Part shown: in pieces, positions 24,105 through 35,984 of the stretch | Layout of the letters: each line of letters opens with the position of its first letter | Position numbering within the stretch: position 1 is the stretch's first letter | NCBI GenBank assembly: GCA_033065855.1 | Contig: JAVXUO010001132.1 | Coordinates: forward strand, 1-64,000 | Direction of reading: 5' to 3' | Length of the DNA: 64,000 nucleotides | From: Escallonia rubra | Lineage: Eukaryota > Streptophyta > Magnoliopsida > Escalloniales > Escalloniaceae | Translations under genes and position numbers: made by a program | Notes under the pieces: generated by a model | What the model saw: only the letters and a program-made list of their open reading frames with translations | What the model was told of the DNA's origin: nothing | The model's database searches: none

Positions 24105-24727
24105 GCTTCCGGCAGGGCAGAACACTCACCTGACCGGAGGGGGCCACGCCCCCCCCCCCCCCCCACCCCCACACCCAATTTTTGGGATTTCCTTTTTAGT
24201 TTTCTATATAAATGATATTCATATTTAACATTTTTACAAAAATACCATTATATCGTAAAAGTAATTAATTAGGTTTCGTTTTATTGTAATTCTAACTCTT
24301 TGTGTCATTAGTCGTCATAGTCTTCTTCTTTCTAATTCTTTTGCTCCATCTTCATTCTTTAAATTTTTAAATTTTCGGATTACGAAAAATTACGAATAAT
24401 CTAGGTTAGTTCTTTCTTTTTAATTTAAATTATTATAATATGTTAATTTATACATGCACTATTGTACCCATATAAGTAATAATCACATTAATAATATATA
24501 TATACAATAAACGTAAAGCTTCATTCATGAAAGATTTGTAATTCGTTGTTGATTCACCTTACCAAGTTAAATAAATCACTATGAATAGTAAACTAAAATG
24601 ATTAGTAGTCAAGTGAATAATTTATTATGCATTTAACGTATTCAAGGAGTGACGTTAATTATAATATGATAAAAAAATTTACGCATGTTTGGCCCCCTTC
24701 AATTAGATTTTCTGGATCAGCCCCTGG

Positions 24728-25629
24728 TAAGACTGTAAATGAACCGAGTTGTTCATGAACTGCTCGTGGTTCGTTCCTTAAAGAACTCGTTCATATTCGT
24801 TTGTATAATATACGAACCGAAGATGAATAAAATATTCAAGCTTATTTATTAAACGAGTCGAGCATGAACATTCCAAAGTGTTCATGAATACGTTCGTGAA
24901 CAACTCATCTGGATAATAACTTAGTTATAATATGTTCCAAACCCAAAAGTCATATATAATTTAGGTAGCGTTTGAAATCACTTCCAATTTTGGTTTTTTG
25001 TTTCCAAAAAAATAAAAATCAATTTTAGTTTTTATTTTTTACAAAAATAAATGGGTGTTTGATTACCCAGTTTTTATTTTGAGTTTTTTCTTTGGTGATG
25101 CTTTGCGGTGGTGGGGCGTGGAGGTGGCCAGTGGGGTGGCCGGCAGCCGTCGCCGATGGTGGTCGGTGGCTGTGGCGGTGGAAGGGGGGTGGTGGTGGTG
25201 GTCTCAAAATAAAAATCAAAACTGAAAACCCAAAACTTTTAAACGAGAGTTTTCAAAAAACAGCCCTGTTATTTTTCTCCAGTTTACAAAACTGGAGAAA
25301 AAACTGAAAACTAACAAGTTATCAAACAAACCCTTAGTATAAATTAGTTTAAACTTGAAAGTCTTAAAATCAGTTAGACAATTGGATCAAGGAAGGTGTA
25401 GTTCTGGTTTGAAAATAATTGTTTTGAATGAGAACACGAGTTTTCAAGTTCGTTCGGTTCGTATAAATAAACGAACGAACTCGAGCCGAACACGAGTTTT
25501 GTGAAACGAACCGCGAACGAGTTCAAATAAAATATTGAAGATTAAATGAACACGAAAATGACGTGAAACTAAACAAGCGAGTTTGAACATACATCTGTTC
25601 GGCTCGAATTCGGTTCATATACAGCCATA
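24728..25629. mobile_element. Nested hAT-like element with GAACCGAG-rich ends
   Basis: The ends TAAGACTGTAAATGAACCGA and the inverted TCGGTTCATATACAGCCATA-like right end lie within a perfect 8-bp duplication GCCCCTGG (24720-24727, 25630-25637). Subterminal repeats of GTTCGTGAAC / ACGAACGAAC type fill both ends. Another decayed copy of the family ends near 44768. It is interrupted by the element at 24964-25333. Confidence 0.8.
24964..25333. mobile_element. Third-level nested MITE, PIF/Harbinger-like
   Basis: The ends GGTAGCGTTTG and CAAACAAACCC are imperfect inverted repeats beside TTA (24961-24963, 25334-25336), fitting a 3-bp TWA target. The core at 25092-25205 is GGTGG-rich, unlike the AT-rich arms. 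Confidence 0.65.
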
Positions 25630-25787
25630 GCCCCTGGCTTCCGGCGCCGTCGGTGGCACAGACTCGTGGTGAGGCGCGTGGGCATTACGCGGGTGTTAGT
25701 CTCGGGGCTTGAGTCTCGGTTGGACAGGTGTCAATGACTCAGGGAGGTGTTTGTTGTTGCTGATAGGTGGAGTTTAGTTGTGTTTTG

Positions 25788-26802
25788 TACGGGTGCAACT
25801 TGGGCGGATTGGATGGGCTCAATAGTCAGACCATGCCTAACCCATTCTTTAAAAGTCGTGTCTATGTCCAGCCCAGCCCATCCACGAGCCTAATAATATC
25901 TGTTCACGTCGAGCACATCAAAAATTTGGTAGACAGGGGCTGCCCGCGGGTACGGTTGTCTATGGTTACGACTTACGTTTTTTTAAAACGATTTGAAAAT
26001 ATATCATTGACCATCTAACTTTACAATTTAGTCATGATAATGAAAAAAAAAGTGCATTAAAATCTTATAATGTACTTAAATATAAGCATGAAAACAAATA
26101 TTTGGGATAAACTGAGAGAAAAAGACAAGAGTCTTTAATCCAATAATAAGAAATAAAGTAAGAAAAAAAGGTCTCCAAACATGAACAAAAAGTAAGAACC
26201 GTCGCTCAACCTATTTCAGAAAAGTAAGACAAGAATATGAGTAAAACTAAATAAATTGCAAGAGGCATATAAACAACACAATTACGTTAATACAAGTTGA
26301 AAATACCTTATGCACAACAATTCACTTACCAAGAACTATTAAGAATCACTTCTTGATGCCTGAAGAGAAAAAAACTTATATTTTCTCTGTTATGTCTGCA
26401 AAGTCCAAGAGAAGCATTTTAATTCCAATTGCAATACAAACGATCAAATTACTATAAAAAAAATTATGACAAAAAAGAAAGTACAAAAAAAAAGAAATAT
26501 TATCCAATTAAGTTAAGAGTTTGACGGTCGAGATTGTATAGATCTATGTGATCCACAATTTTTAAAGACTGAAGGAAACAAAATAATTATATTGTAACCC
26601 AAATATATATTAGACGGGCTGGTTTTTTCCACAAGCTGGACAGGCTAGTAGAAACCTTTATCCATGTCCAGCTCATATTCTTGACGGCCTCAAAACTTTG
26701 ACCCCACGTCCACCACGATCACTATAAAAATAAGTCCATGTCCATATTTTTTGGGGCTGGTATGGGTTGTTCACAGGTTGTCCGGCCTAAGTTCCAACCC
26801 TA
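25788..26802. mobile_element. Non-autonomous hAT element, about 1 kb
   Basis: Ends TACGGGTGCAACTTGGGC and GCCTAAGTTCCAACCCTA form an imperfect inverted repeat inside a perfect 8-bp duplication GTGTTTTG (25780-25787, 26803-26810). The interior is AT-rich with GGCTGG and CCAGCCC words near both ends. It encodes no transposase. Confidence 0.85.
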
Positions 26803-26810
26803 GTGTTTTG

Positions 26811-28600
26811 TTTGACATGTAGCATAGCTATCCTGTTGGGTTGTTCTGATCCGGTCTTGAGATGGAAAAGAAAGAAAAAAAAAACCGAATACAAAGGGAA
26901 AAAAAATTATTTCGTTGTTGTTGGTTTATTTTATGTTTGCAGGTTAGTTAGCTTTTACATAATGTTATTTAGCTTGTGTTTTATTTAGGTTATTTTATTG
27001 TGATGCCCACCGATCGGTAAATATTTTTATTATTCTAAAAAAAAAAAAAAAAAAACCATGACTAAGATTTTATTGTTAACTATGTTTCAATAAATACTCT
27101 TTTCTTTACTAAAACGATGTACCTTTAGATGAATTAGAGAACTCGGATCTGGGGGAATTGGTTGACTAATAGTACTATTTTTTATACATTTGTCCAAGGA
27201 TATTTGAGGGAGGGTGCATAGGAGTAGGAGCTTTCAGGGAATGGTCTTTTGCACCCCCTTCGTAGAACATGTCACCCTGTTACTACTAGTTTCAATTTTT
27301 TCGAGACAATCAATCAATACACATTTATGAGAGATAGGTTTTTTCTTTATAAAGTTGAGAATATCATTGATAATAGAACGTTTTTGCAGCTATTACAAGA
27401 GATGCCATACGGCTAAAAAAGGTCACGATATTCCCGTGACTCGTTATACATGACCAAAAAGGTCAATACAAACAACGAACCTAATAAACTTAGACACAAT
27501 ACAATTGAATTAGAGTAGAGCATATCCTACACTTTAACTCAACTTAAAGTAACATGCAAAATTTACAGGTTTAAACGGAACAGAAAAGAGAACAAAATAA
27601 AAGGTGGTAACAATAACGCATACAATCGGGAACCGCACGACACCAAGGTGAGTACACTATATAAGAGTCGCATCTCACCTCCTAGGATTTACAACGCCGC
27701 AATGTCTATCCTTCGACTAACCCGTAACAAATTTGAAACAAATTATCGCAATACAGGGCTTAGGAAACACAAAATATCCACTACTTACCAACCTTACCAA
27801 AGTAGACACACACAGGATGCTCGAACCTAGAAAAGATCCCTAAAACCCCACCCCCCAACCCCTCCGGCCCCTGAACTGATTGCCAAAAAACCCTAAGATA
27901 ACTCTCATCCCCCCTCCCTCCCTCCCCGGGTCCCGAAACCCCCCCACTTCAGCCCAGCAGAACTTACCCCACCCCTACCCCCGAGACCCTATCCCCCCCA
28001 ACCCCCCCTCCCTAGACTCCACGGACTCCTAGAACCAACCCCAGAACCACGGCTAAGCCTCTCTATCCCGAGCCCTCCTGCTACTACTAGGACCAACAAC
28101 CAAACCACCAACCTGAACCTCCACCACTAAGGAACAAGAAGCAGATGAGAACGAGATTTAAAATCTAAAGCAAAATTCAAAAATGACAATAAAAAAAACC
28201 CAGCGAGAATCCGATCGCCGCCAGTGATATTCCGGTCACCACCGGCGAACGGTGGAAAGAAAGTCGATTGAGCAGATCTACGAAGATCGACCAAAATTGG
28301 AGACATACCTTGATGTCGTCGTCTCTGATCAAATTCCAGTGAGACGCCTCGCCACTGTCCTTCCGCCTCTTATACCGCCGGCCACCAACTGATCACTTCG
28401 TAAATATACCACCACAAAAGACGTAGATAAGGGCCTAAAGATGAAGCTTCAGAGTGGCTGCCGCCCCACACGCGCGGAAGCATGGTGGGGCGGCCATGGT
28501 GATTTATGTGTGAGTGTGGTTTTTAGAGAGGCCTGGGGAATGTTAGCTTTGATGTGTATTGGGCTATCTGAGTACGCACTTATCAGAGATAGTTGGCCTA
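26811..28600. other. Intergenic sequence with a C-rich tract
   Basis: AT-rich to about 27,840. A C-rich tract (27841-28130) with many CCCC runs follows. Then comes GC-moderate sequence (28200-28400) that resembles coding sequence in composition but has no recognised reading frame. Confidence 0.4.
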
Positions 28601-28609
28601 GAACAAACT

Positions 28610-28806
28610 TTGGCTCCAATCCGGATTGTAGGAATCTTCCTCCAATTCCGTGTATAGTGACAATTAATAATTATTAATGTTTCCAGTGTCTTTTCTTTTA
28701 ACATTTTTAGCGTCAATTATTAGTATCACTTTTTAGCGTCATTACAAATATTTAGAGACGATTGATTATCGCTATATAGGGGGTAGGAGGAAGATTTCTT
28801 TAACCG
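28610..28806. mobile_element. MITE, best-preserved copy of the TGTCGCTATA family
   Basis: The left arm GGATTGTAGGAATCTTCCTC is mirrored on the right by GAGGAAGATTTCTTTAACC, and GTGTATAGTGACAATTAA by GATTGATTATCGCTATATAG, giving inverted ends of about 45 bp. The element is about 200 bp and non-coding. Confidence 0.75.
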
Positions 28807-29104
28807 GGTGTTCACAACCTATCTTGGTCAGACCCAAGGGCCCACTAGGGGTCCCGCTTCGCGCGAACACGTCGACACATTCAACGGTCATTTTTTCAAC
28901 ACTTCAAATCGGTCAAAGTGCGCGCGCTCAAGTCACTTGCATTTTTTGCTTCGCACGCTTCGCGCGTGACTTATGCGCCAATTATTTCACATTAACGTGA
29001 CTCACGGTAGCACGATCGTCACGCCGCGACCACCCGAACACCTTTTCACCAAAAAAAATCGACCGACTGCGCAACCGAAGCGACGGGGTCAAGGGGCAAA
29101 GGCC

Positions 29105-29510
29105 TTGGCCAACCCCATGGGGTCGGCCTCGGCCTCCATGGGGGGTTAGCCTTTCTCCCCCCGGTTGTTCACTTTTCACATAAAGTCTTTTTCGCACTTT
29201 GTTCGCTTTGTACGCTTCGTATATGACTTTGGCACCTTGTTCGTCATGTGGGTACGACTCACGGCAACACGCTTGTCGTAACACAACTTTTGGATACGTC
29301 ATAACCCATCAAAACACCTACCGTCAGCGCGCCTGAAGTTCATTGAAAGGGGGAGTGGCCTTGGCCTCCCTTCATGGGATTTTGCCATTGGCCTTGACCA
29401 CCCCCTAGGGTTGGCCTCGGCCTCCCCAAGGGGTCGGCCTAAGCTTCCCCAGAGGTGGTGGCCTTGGCCTTCCCCCCATTTTTGGCCTATGGCCTCCCTT
29501 CCCGCGCGCA
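29105..29510. repeat. GGCCTTGGCC/CCATGG-rich short repeats
   Basis: Words such as GGCCTTGGCC, GGTCGGCCTCGGCCTCC and CCATGGGG recur at least five times, several of them self-complementary. It is part of the GC-rich retroelement-like segment. Confidence 0.7.
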
Positions 29511-29779
29511 CTTGTTTTCTCGAATCTTTGCACCTCCGCGATGTTTACGGAAGTTTGTACATCAACCTCGCGACATCCGTCGTCCGTGACCGTGCACCTC
29601 TCCCGTGATGCCCGACGCCCAAAGTCGCATACTATCGCCGAATGACCCTTCACCGACGACCGCGTATCATTATTCCCGACTTTGTCATTACTAAACATCG
29701 CACTTATTATTTTGGTATAACATGCATACTTGGCTCATGCCTCGTCTCCGAGACACCCGACGCGCTCTTGTGCGCTGTC

Positions 29780-30235
29780 TTCGCGACGTTTGTCGCCGCG
29801 CATGTGCGCCATTTTCATGATACGTTCCCCAGGCATCAAGTATTGTTCAGCGACGTTCGTCGCCGCGCCTGTGCGCCATTTTCATGATACGTGCCCCAGG
29901 CACCGAGTATTGTTCCGCGACATTCGTCGCCGCGCACGTGCGCCACTCTCACAACATGTGCCCCCGTCACTAGATATCGTCTCCGCGACATTCATTGGAC
30001 GCCCGTGCGCCACTTCCATGATAGGTATTGTCTCGCGACGGTTGTCGCCGCGCCCACTCGCCACAATTAATGTCTCATTCCTTTGGGCATCGCGCCCATG
30101 CGCCACAATCATGTCTCGTGATGTAGGCGCCGCGCCCATGCGCCATAATCAATGTCTCGTGCTGTATGCACTGCGCCCATGCGCCACAATCAATGTCTCG
30201 TGCTGAATGCACCGTGCCCATGCACCACAATCATA
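29780..30235 (+). repeat. Tandem array built on CGCCGCGCCCATGCGCCA
   Basis: About nine degenerate units. Spacing is about 65-75 bp in the first part and contracts to about 40 bp after 30050. The common core is GCCGCGCCCATGCGCCACAA followed by TCAATGTCTCGTGC or TTCATGATACGTGCCCC. Confidence 0.8.
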
Positions 30236-30239
30236 TTAC

Positions 30240-30665
30240 ATGCTTCCGGGGGGATCCGTTCGTAGTGCTCCGGCACAAGGACCCTCCGCAACGGGATGTG
30301 CTCGTTACCATAAAGCTATCGCCGTCTTTATTCCGGGGGGCTCCGTTTGTAGTGCTCCGGCACAAGGATCCTCTGCAGCGAGATAGGCTCGTTACCACAA
30401 AGTCATCGCCGCCTCGGGATAGGCTCGTTACCATAAAGCTATCGCCATCTTCATTCCGGGGGGCTCCGCTCGTAGTGCTCCGGTACGAGGACCCTCCGCA
30501 GCGGGATTGGCTCGTTACCACAAAGCCATTGCCACCACGGGATAGACTCGTTACCAAAAAGCTATCGCCGTCTTCATTCCATGGGGCTCTGCTCATAGTG
30601 CTCCGGCATGAGGACCCTTTGCAGCATGATAGGCTCGTTACCATAAAGCTATCGCCGTCTGGGGT
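30240..30665 (+). repeat. Tandem array of about 90-125 bp units
   Basis: Four degenerate units are marked by TAGTGCTCCGGCACAAGGAC (near 30261, 30350, 30472 and 30597), each followed by GGCTCGTTACCATAAAGC. Because the units keep frame, both strands are open across the array (231 codons on plus, 168 on minus), with repeated peptide words but no domain. Confidence 0.85.
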
Positions 30666-31747
30666 GACTTGCATGACACTAGGCACTGAGCTGGGACCAT
30701 GTCCACTCACGTTACCGGTGATTATTGGCGCCCCCAAGACGATGACCCCCGGGTCACTCCAGGACGGGAGCAGGTCTTTGGAGGGCTTCGTGCCTAGTCC
30801 GCCTGGCAGTTGGCTACAGGGGCAACTCTCACCACTGTCAGGTTCTCTACCCGTCTCTTGACGCTTGTGGAATTCAGTAAGGGCTTGGACTAATGGCTAG
30901 AGCAACGAGCTTACTTTGATCATGTTGTCATGGTGTGTTCAGTCTTCTCAGATAGGTAAAGCGACGCTGCGTGGGGCAGGCAATGCAAATTTGGGAACCG
31001 GTAGTCCAATGGAGAATCGATATTTTTGGACCCCCGGTGACGTGTCACTCCCATGGGACGACATGTGGCACTTGATGACACATGCACACTGTTTCTATAA
31101 ATAGTGGACTTTATGACTCAAAAATGAAACTTTTGCTCATTCTTACAAAAATCACTTTCTCACTCTAGAATTTAGGAGCTCTTGGATCTTAGAGAGAGAA
31201 ACACAAATTGGACCGTAGCATTGGACCCTGACTCGGACCTTGACTTGGACTGTCGACTGCCGGTCCTGTTCGTCACAGCCTTGTCTCCACAGTACTGTCA
31301 TTCCTCACGGCCTGTCTGGGAAGCCTTGCTCTATGCCCTTACTCCGCCCTCACTGTCTCTCGCTTTGCATACTTGGAAGCTGACTTCGACTGCAACTTTT
31401 GTGCCACCTCCACGTAGGTACGAACCCACTTTCCTTGGCATCACCTGGGTAGTAGTCAAATTTTTTCAGTTGACCTAAATGTTGGATGTAATTGAAACAT
31501 CTCTCGTTTTATCATGACACTCGAGCCGAACAAGAACGTCCTGATGCAAATGGAATTCTCGCGATACTATAGAGGTGGAGTTCGTCACTCAAAATTTACT
31601 TGATCGTTAGAAAAAGTATTGGCTGCTGACAATATGATACATTTGTCTTTTTAGCCACTATTATGGATTTTAGTGACAATTTTATTGTATTTCTGTAGTA
31701 ACAACGGAGGATCTTGGGCCATCTTTGCAACTCTCGTTGAATCAAAT

Positions 31748-31909
31748 AACACCATAACAACCCAAAGGGGTAGTGGAGTTGGCAAGGGGCCTCGAGGAGT
31801 GACCTCGAGGTCCCTAGTTCGATTCCCTCCCCTCGCGGGTTATATATATGAATTGCAGTTCTATTAGATTTCCCAATTGAGAAATTAAAAAAAAAAAAAA
31901 ACACCATAA
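31748..31909 (+). mobile_element. tRNA-derived SINE
   Basis: The body 31758-31899 has a pol III A box (TAGTGGAGTTGGC, 31771-31783) and B box (AGTTCGATTCC, 31816-31826) with tRNA-like spacing, and ends in a 15-base A run. It is bounded by a perfect 10-bp duplication AACACCATAA (31748-31757, 31900-31909). It cannot fold as a complete tRNA. About 140 bp plus tail, typical of plant SINEs. Confidence 0.88.
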
Positions 31910-33682
31910 GAAAGTAAAACCAACCATTATTCTTCCAGAAGGTTATAATTCATATATAGGCCCAGTTTGAGATTGCTTATGCTGTAATACTTTATCATAA
32001 ACAGTCATTTAGTTATTACGTCAAGATGCAGATTTCTATTTTCATAATCAGAGTTAATTATTAAGTTAACCACTGTACTATTAAGTAAATTCAACTTTGA
32101 TCGCTGAACATCAATTTGTGTCAAAGTGACCACTAAATTCTTAATTCATTTCAATCAGGTCATTCTTAAACTTGTATGATTAATTCTTAATTCATTTCAA
32201 TCAGATCATTCTTAAACTCATATGGTTAAGTCTTTTTCTGAACTTTCAACTATACCCTTTCGTAATATAGTAACTTCAAATGAAAGAAAAGCTAATCAAG
32301 GTCATTGTTGAAAGTTTTCAAGATTTAGTAAATAAACATTCCACCGCATTACAATCTGAACTTCTTCACTCCGAGTATTGCAAAAACTCCGCCGCAATAT
32401 TCAATTGTTAGCATTTTTACTCAATTTCTACTACACTTATCCTCTCCATCTCCTTTTTCATTGTAAGCTCTTTTCCTTTTTATGTACTTTTATCTATATC
32501 TATACTACCTATAAAAGTACGAATGCTGTAAATCATTTTAGGATGATTATATCCTCCGTTAGTTACGCCAATAACACTTCTACCCTTCGTTTATGACTCC
32601 CTTTTTAATTTGTTTAAATAGTATAAACATAGGGGAATGAATCTATTCTAAACATTGGGAAATAAAAAGTTTGATGAGAAACAATATTATTTATAATACT
32701 ACAAATGTTGTAGAACATAATTGAGTTATATAATTTGTTCCCAAGAAACCTAATGATATCAGTTCAAAAATTACCTTCGACCACATTCTTGTGCAACGCA
32801 CGTGCTCCAAACTAATATATGTTAAATTTGTGTATCTTCTCTTTCATTGGACGCGCATCAGTGTGCTTCCGACCCTAGATTGTATATGACAGCTCATATA
32901 AGCATTAATCTAAATTCAAAATGGATACCAAGATTATAATGGAAAAATATTAATCATTAACATTTCATATTAACGGGGAAGAACAACCTCTTCCCAAATG
33001 GATCACTTGAATCTACTATACAATTGTAAATAGATAAATATATATTCAGTCTTTTAAATTTGGAATAAATGTATAAATCGTCCCCATTCTTTGATTTGTT
33101 ACGAATTCATTTTTTTATCTTGATTACCTTCAACAAGATCGTCTTTTCATCCGATCAAGTGGTTACATTATAAAAAGTCAATTTGTTAAATTAAACATTT
33201 GCTCCTTTAAGTTTGGGGTAAACATTCAAATGGTCATTATCCTTTGACTTGTTCAGAGTTTGTTTTTTATCTCGACAACCATTATCAGGATGATCTTTGC
33301 ATCCAAGAAAAGTTCGTTAATTGGTCAGGGTGATTAACATGTCACCCAATATAAAGAATAAAAATGTCATTTTGCCTGGTCAAGAACATACACGAGTCTA
33401 TTGCTCGAACCAACTACACAACTCATTGTATTGGGTCACTCCGGGTCAACTAATTTTTGACTTACCGTCTCACCCATTATTCCACCATCAGAGCAATTCA
33501 TAATCTACCTTATCTCACCCACCAACCTGCTTCTAATATCAATGTGTGTATACATAAAGTTATGTTAGCGTAACCATCCACATACACATGCATTAAACAT
33601 TTAAACTCAAAATCATTGTCAAGAAAAAATAGCCTCGCAAATCATCCGTCACCCCTCCGATACACCTTTAAAAGTGGCCCCG
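31910..33682. other. AT-rich intergenic sequence
   Basis: No gene, RNA or complete mobile element is recognised. ORFs are short and AT-driven. Confidence 0.45.
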
Positions 33683-33684
33683 TA

Positions 33685-33954
33685 CGCTTACCATATTCGT
33701 TTTCTGTTTTTAGCAATGATGATGAAAAATATTCTTTTTATTTTTTGTTTTCGTTTTGGATAAAATTACTCAAATAGTAACAAAAAACTGAAAACACCTA
33801 AAAGGTGTTTTCAGCTTTTTTCACTCAAACTTAATCCAATATAAGAAAAAATAGCTATTTTTTTTTTTGTGAAAATGATAAAAGTACAGGAACGGATTTT
33901 CAAACTGAATATGAAAATCATGAAAATAAAAACAGAAAACAAATATGGTAAGCG
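33685..33954. mobile_element. Small foldback MITE, mariner/Stowaway-like target
   Basis: The left arm CGCTTACCATATTCGTTTTC is inverted on the right (GAAAACAAATATGGTAAGCG) with one mismatch over about 27 bp. TA dinucleotides flank both ends (33683-33684, 33955-33956). The interior includes the palindrome AAAACACCTAAAAGGTGTTTT-like core. 270 bp, non-coding. Confidence 0.65.
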
Positions 33955-33956
33955 TA

Positions 33957-35984
33957 CATCGTTGAATTTGTGCACAAGAAAATGGAACTGCCAGTATGAT
34001 GGTTCCACTTGTCGGCCAGTTGTAGGTGGGTACTTGTAGCCAGCATTTGAATCCTCAACTGAGAAATCTCTTTGCCCTTCATTTTGACTACAAAAGCTTA
34101 GAGAAAACACTTCCTGCCCCAATTTTCAATGAGCTTAACGACAAACCTGCTTTCGAAATTAGAGCAGATTCAATTAGTTTATTGAAAGAAGGAATGAAAC
34201 CAAGGAGACCGACCTCTGGGTTGGAGGGAGAGGGTAACTTGAGGAATGTCTTGTTAGCTGCAAATTTCGATTCAACAAAGGTGGGAGGGGACCATATCTT
34301 AGTGTTGATGAATGTTTCAACGTAATTGCTATTTTTGGATTTAGTAAATATTTATTTATTGCTTTGAATCCAGATCTATTGACTTTTGGCAAGAGTTTTT
34401 GTTCAGAGTGTTTGATTTATTTATTTTTATTTTTTGGGAAAGATTTTGAGTGCAATCCTGTTAGTAAAAATAATCTATAACTTTTCACATGATAAGTATT
34501 AATTGCCTCTACATATTGTTAGCGACACCTTATAAATATCATTAACGATTAATTTTAACAGCACTTTTCTAGTGTCTTTAAATGAAAGTCAAAAAGTACA
34601 TTTAGCAACTACTATTTGTCGCTACATGAGGCTTACAACCCGAACTAAATTTTTTTTTTTTTTGGGCAGTCTCTTATAGTGTTAGTTGGCGTCCAAACTT
34701 ATAGGATTTAGGTGGCTGATGATTGGTTTATTTTTGGAGTAAAATTATTAGTTTCATAGTGTCGTTCTCCTTTAGAAATTAAAACTGTTGTTCCCACCAA
34801 ACTTTTCACCCGGCCTTATTAATTATTATTATCGTAATTGTGCAACTAGGAAAAATAATTATAAGCCAAGTTGATGAGCTCGATTGATAAGCTAATAAAC
34901 CCTCTCGAACTGACTAAACTTGATTAAAAATCGGCTAAAGGGTGGGTGAGCTTTTGGGTTGGAAGTGAAGAAATAGCATTTCCGCAATTTCAGGGGCAGC
35001 TGATCAAGGACCCTTTGATAGGGAACCAGCTCAAGAGCCCAAAAAACTAACGCTTTCAGAGGCGAAAGGCCATGGGAAGACCGCTATCCTTGGGAAACCA
35101 AAAGAATTAGCGCGTGGATCTGTTCGAAAAAACCACTAGGAGAGAAAGCACCGAAAAAGAGCCTGCTCTACAAGACGAGGAATAAAATGCTGATTATGAG
35201 ACAATTGCGGAGAGATCGCCCATAGAAGAGCTAGTTTCTATGGGGAGGACTTCTCTTGCCATCAAATAGGCCTTTAATCATTATCCTGCCGCATTTAATT
35301 TTAATTTTTTTTTTTTGAGTTTAACCAAGAGAATTGCATAAATAATAAAGGAACATAATTTTGTATCAACTTTATAGGGGCAAAAAAACTACGACTGTTA
35401 GGACTTGGCAGCCCCTACATCACCTCTTCCTCTCATCATCTCCAAGCAAACGACAGATCACTTTTTAGCGACGATCAACCATTTTTTCAGTAACAATCTA
35501 TCAACCATTTTTTTCTCTCAAATATCGAGGTTTGGTCCAGGGCAATAGGCTGAATGGACTTAGATCTTTACAATATTTTGGTCATGGGATGAAGGATGAC
35601 TTGGACTAGGATGGAGACGTTCCCTTGGGCCGGATCCAGGTTTCTGAAGCTCCGGCTATTCTAAGGAATAGAAGCACATCCATCAAACTAGTTATGGTGC
35701 ATTGTGCAGACATAACTCTTTGTTATAGTTAGAAAATTAATCGTCGCTATATATTTTTAGTGACTTTTATTTTATGACGTTAAAAGAAATGCTGCTAAGA
35801 ATTGTCATCGAAAGTATTAGCAGAAAGGCCACTAGAAATATTTAACGACTATTAATTGTCACTATAAACGGGGTTGAAGGAAGATTCCTACAACCTGCGT
35901 AGCAGCCAAAATTTGTTCAAACAAAGAAATTGGAAGTTCAAACAAAAGGGTGGATTTTTATTTTCCTTTTAAGATGCCAAGTGT
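33957..35984. other. Intergenic sequence with MITE remnants
   Basis: ORF 34026-34325 (99 codons) is open but unrecognised. A degraded TGTCGCTATA-family MITE lies at about 34510-34640 and another at 35700-35906. A compositionally distinct block at about 34990-35280 (GC-moderate, purine-rich) could be organelle-derived, but I could not match it to a gene. Confidence 0.4.
35700..35906. mobile_element. MITE of the TGTCGCTATA family, degraded left arm
   Basis: AATTAATCGTCGCTATATAT on the left and CTATTAATTGTCACTATAAA followed by GAAGGAAGATTCCTACAACC on the right match the family arms at 28610-28806. Confidence 0.55.

Larger units (their letters stand above)
24113..25636. mobile_element. hAT element (CAGTGGCGGA family), copy B, with nested insertions
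   Basis: It begins CAGGGCAGAACAC and ends CCCCTG, and is flanked by a perfect 8-bp duplication GCTTCCGG (24105-24112, 25637-25644). Its body (C-rich tract, then ATACCATTATATCGTAAAAG) matches copy A at 10399-11048. A second transposon at 24728-25629 is inserted a few bases from its right end. Confidence 0.85.
28810..31512 (+). mobile_element. GC-rich LTR-retroelement 3' region (U3/LTR-like) with tandem arrays
   Basis: The composition shifts sharply to GC-rich after the MITE. Tandem arrays occupy 29780-30660. After them come a typical U3/R layout: GTGACACATG-like words, a TATA box in CTATAAATAG (near 31095), then a pyrimidine-rich transcribed leader. A possible end is GTAATTGAAACA near 31500. 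No gag or pol domain is seen and no flanking duplication could be confirmed, so both limits are approximate. Confidence 0.5.

Noticed and set aside
30166..30861. 231-codon ORF as a real repetitive protein
   Set aside because: The openness follows from tandem repeats whose units preserve frame, and the opposite strand is equally open. No domain or start context supports a gene.
31767..31840. Possible tRNA gene
   Set aside because: A and B boxes are present, but the sequence cannot make an acceptor stem or cloverleaf. The A tail and 10-bp duplication identify a SINE.
34026..34325. 99-codon ORF as a small gene
   Set aside because: It has no recognisable domain or supporting splice signals and sits among MITE debris. 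It is left as unrecognised sequence.
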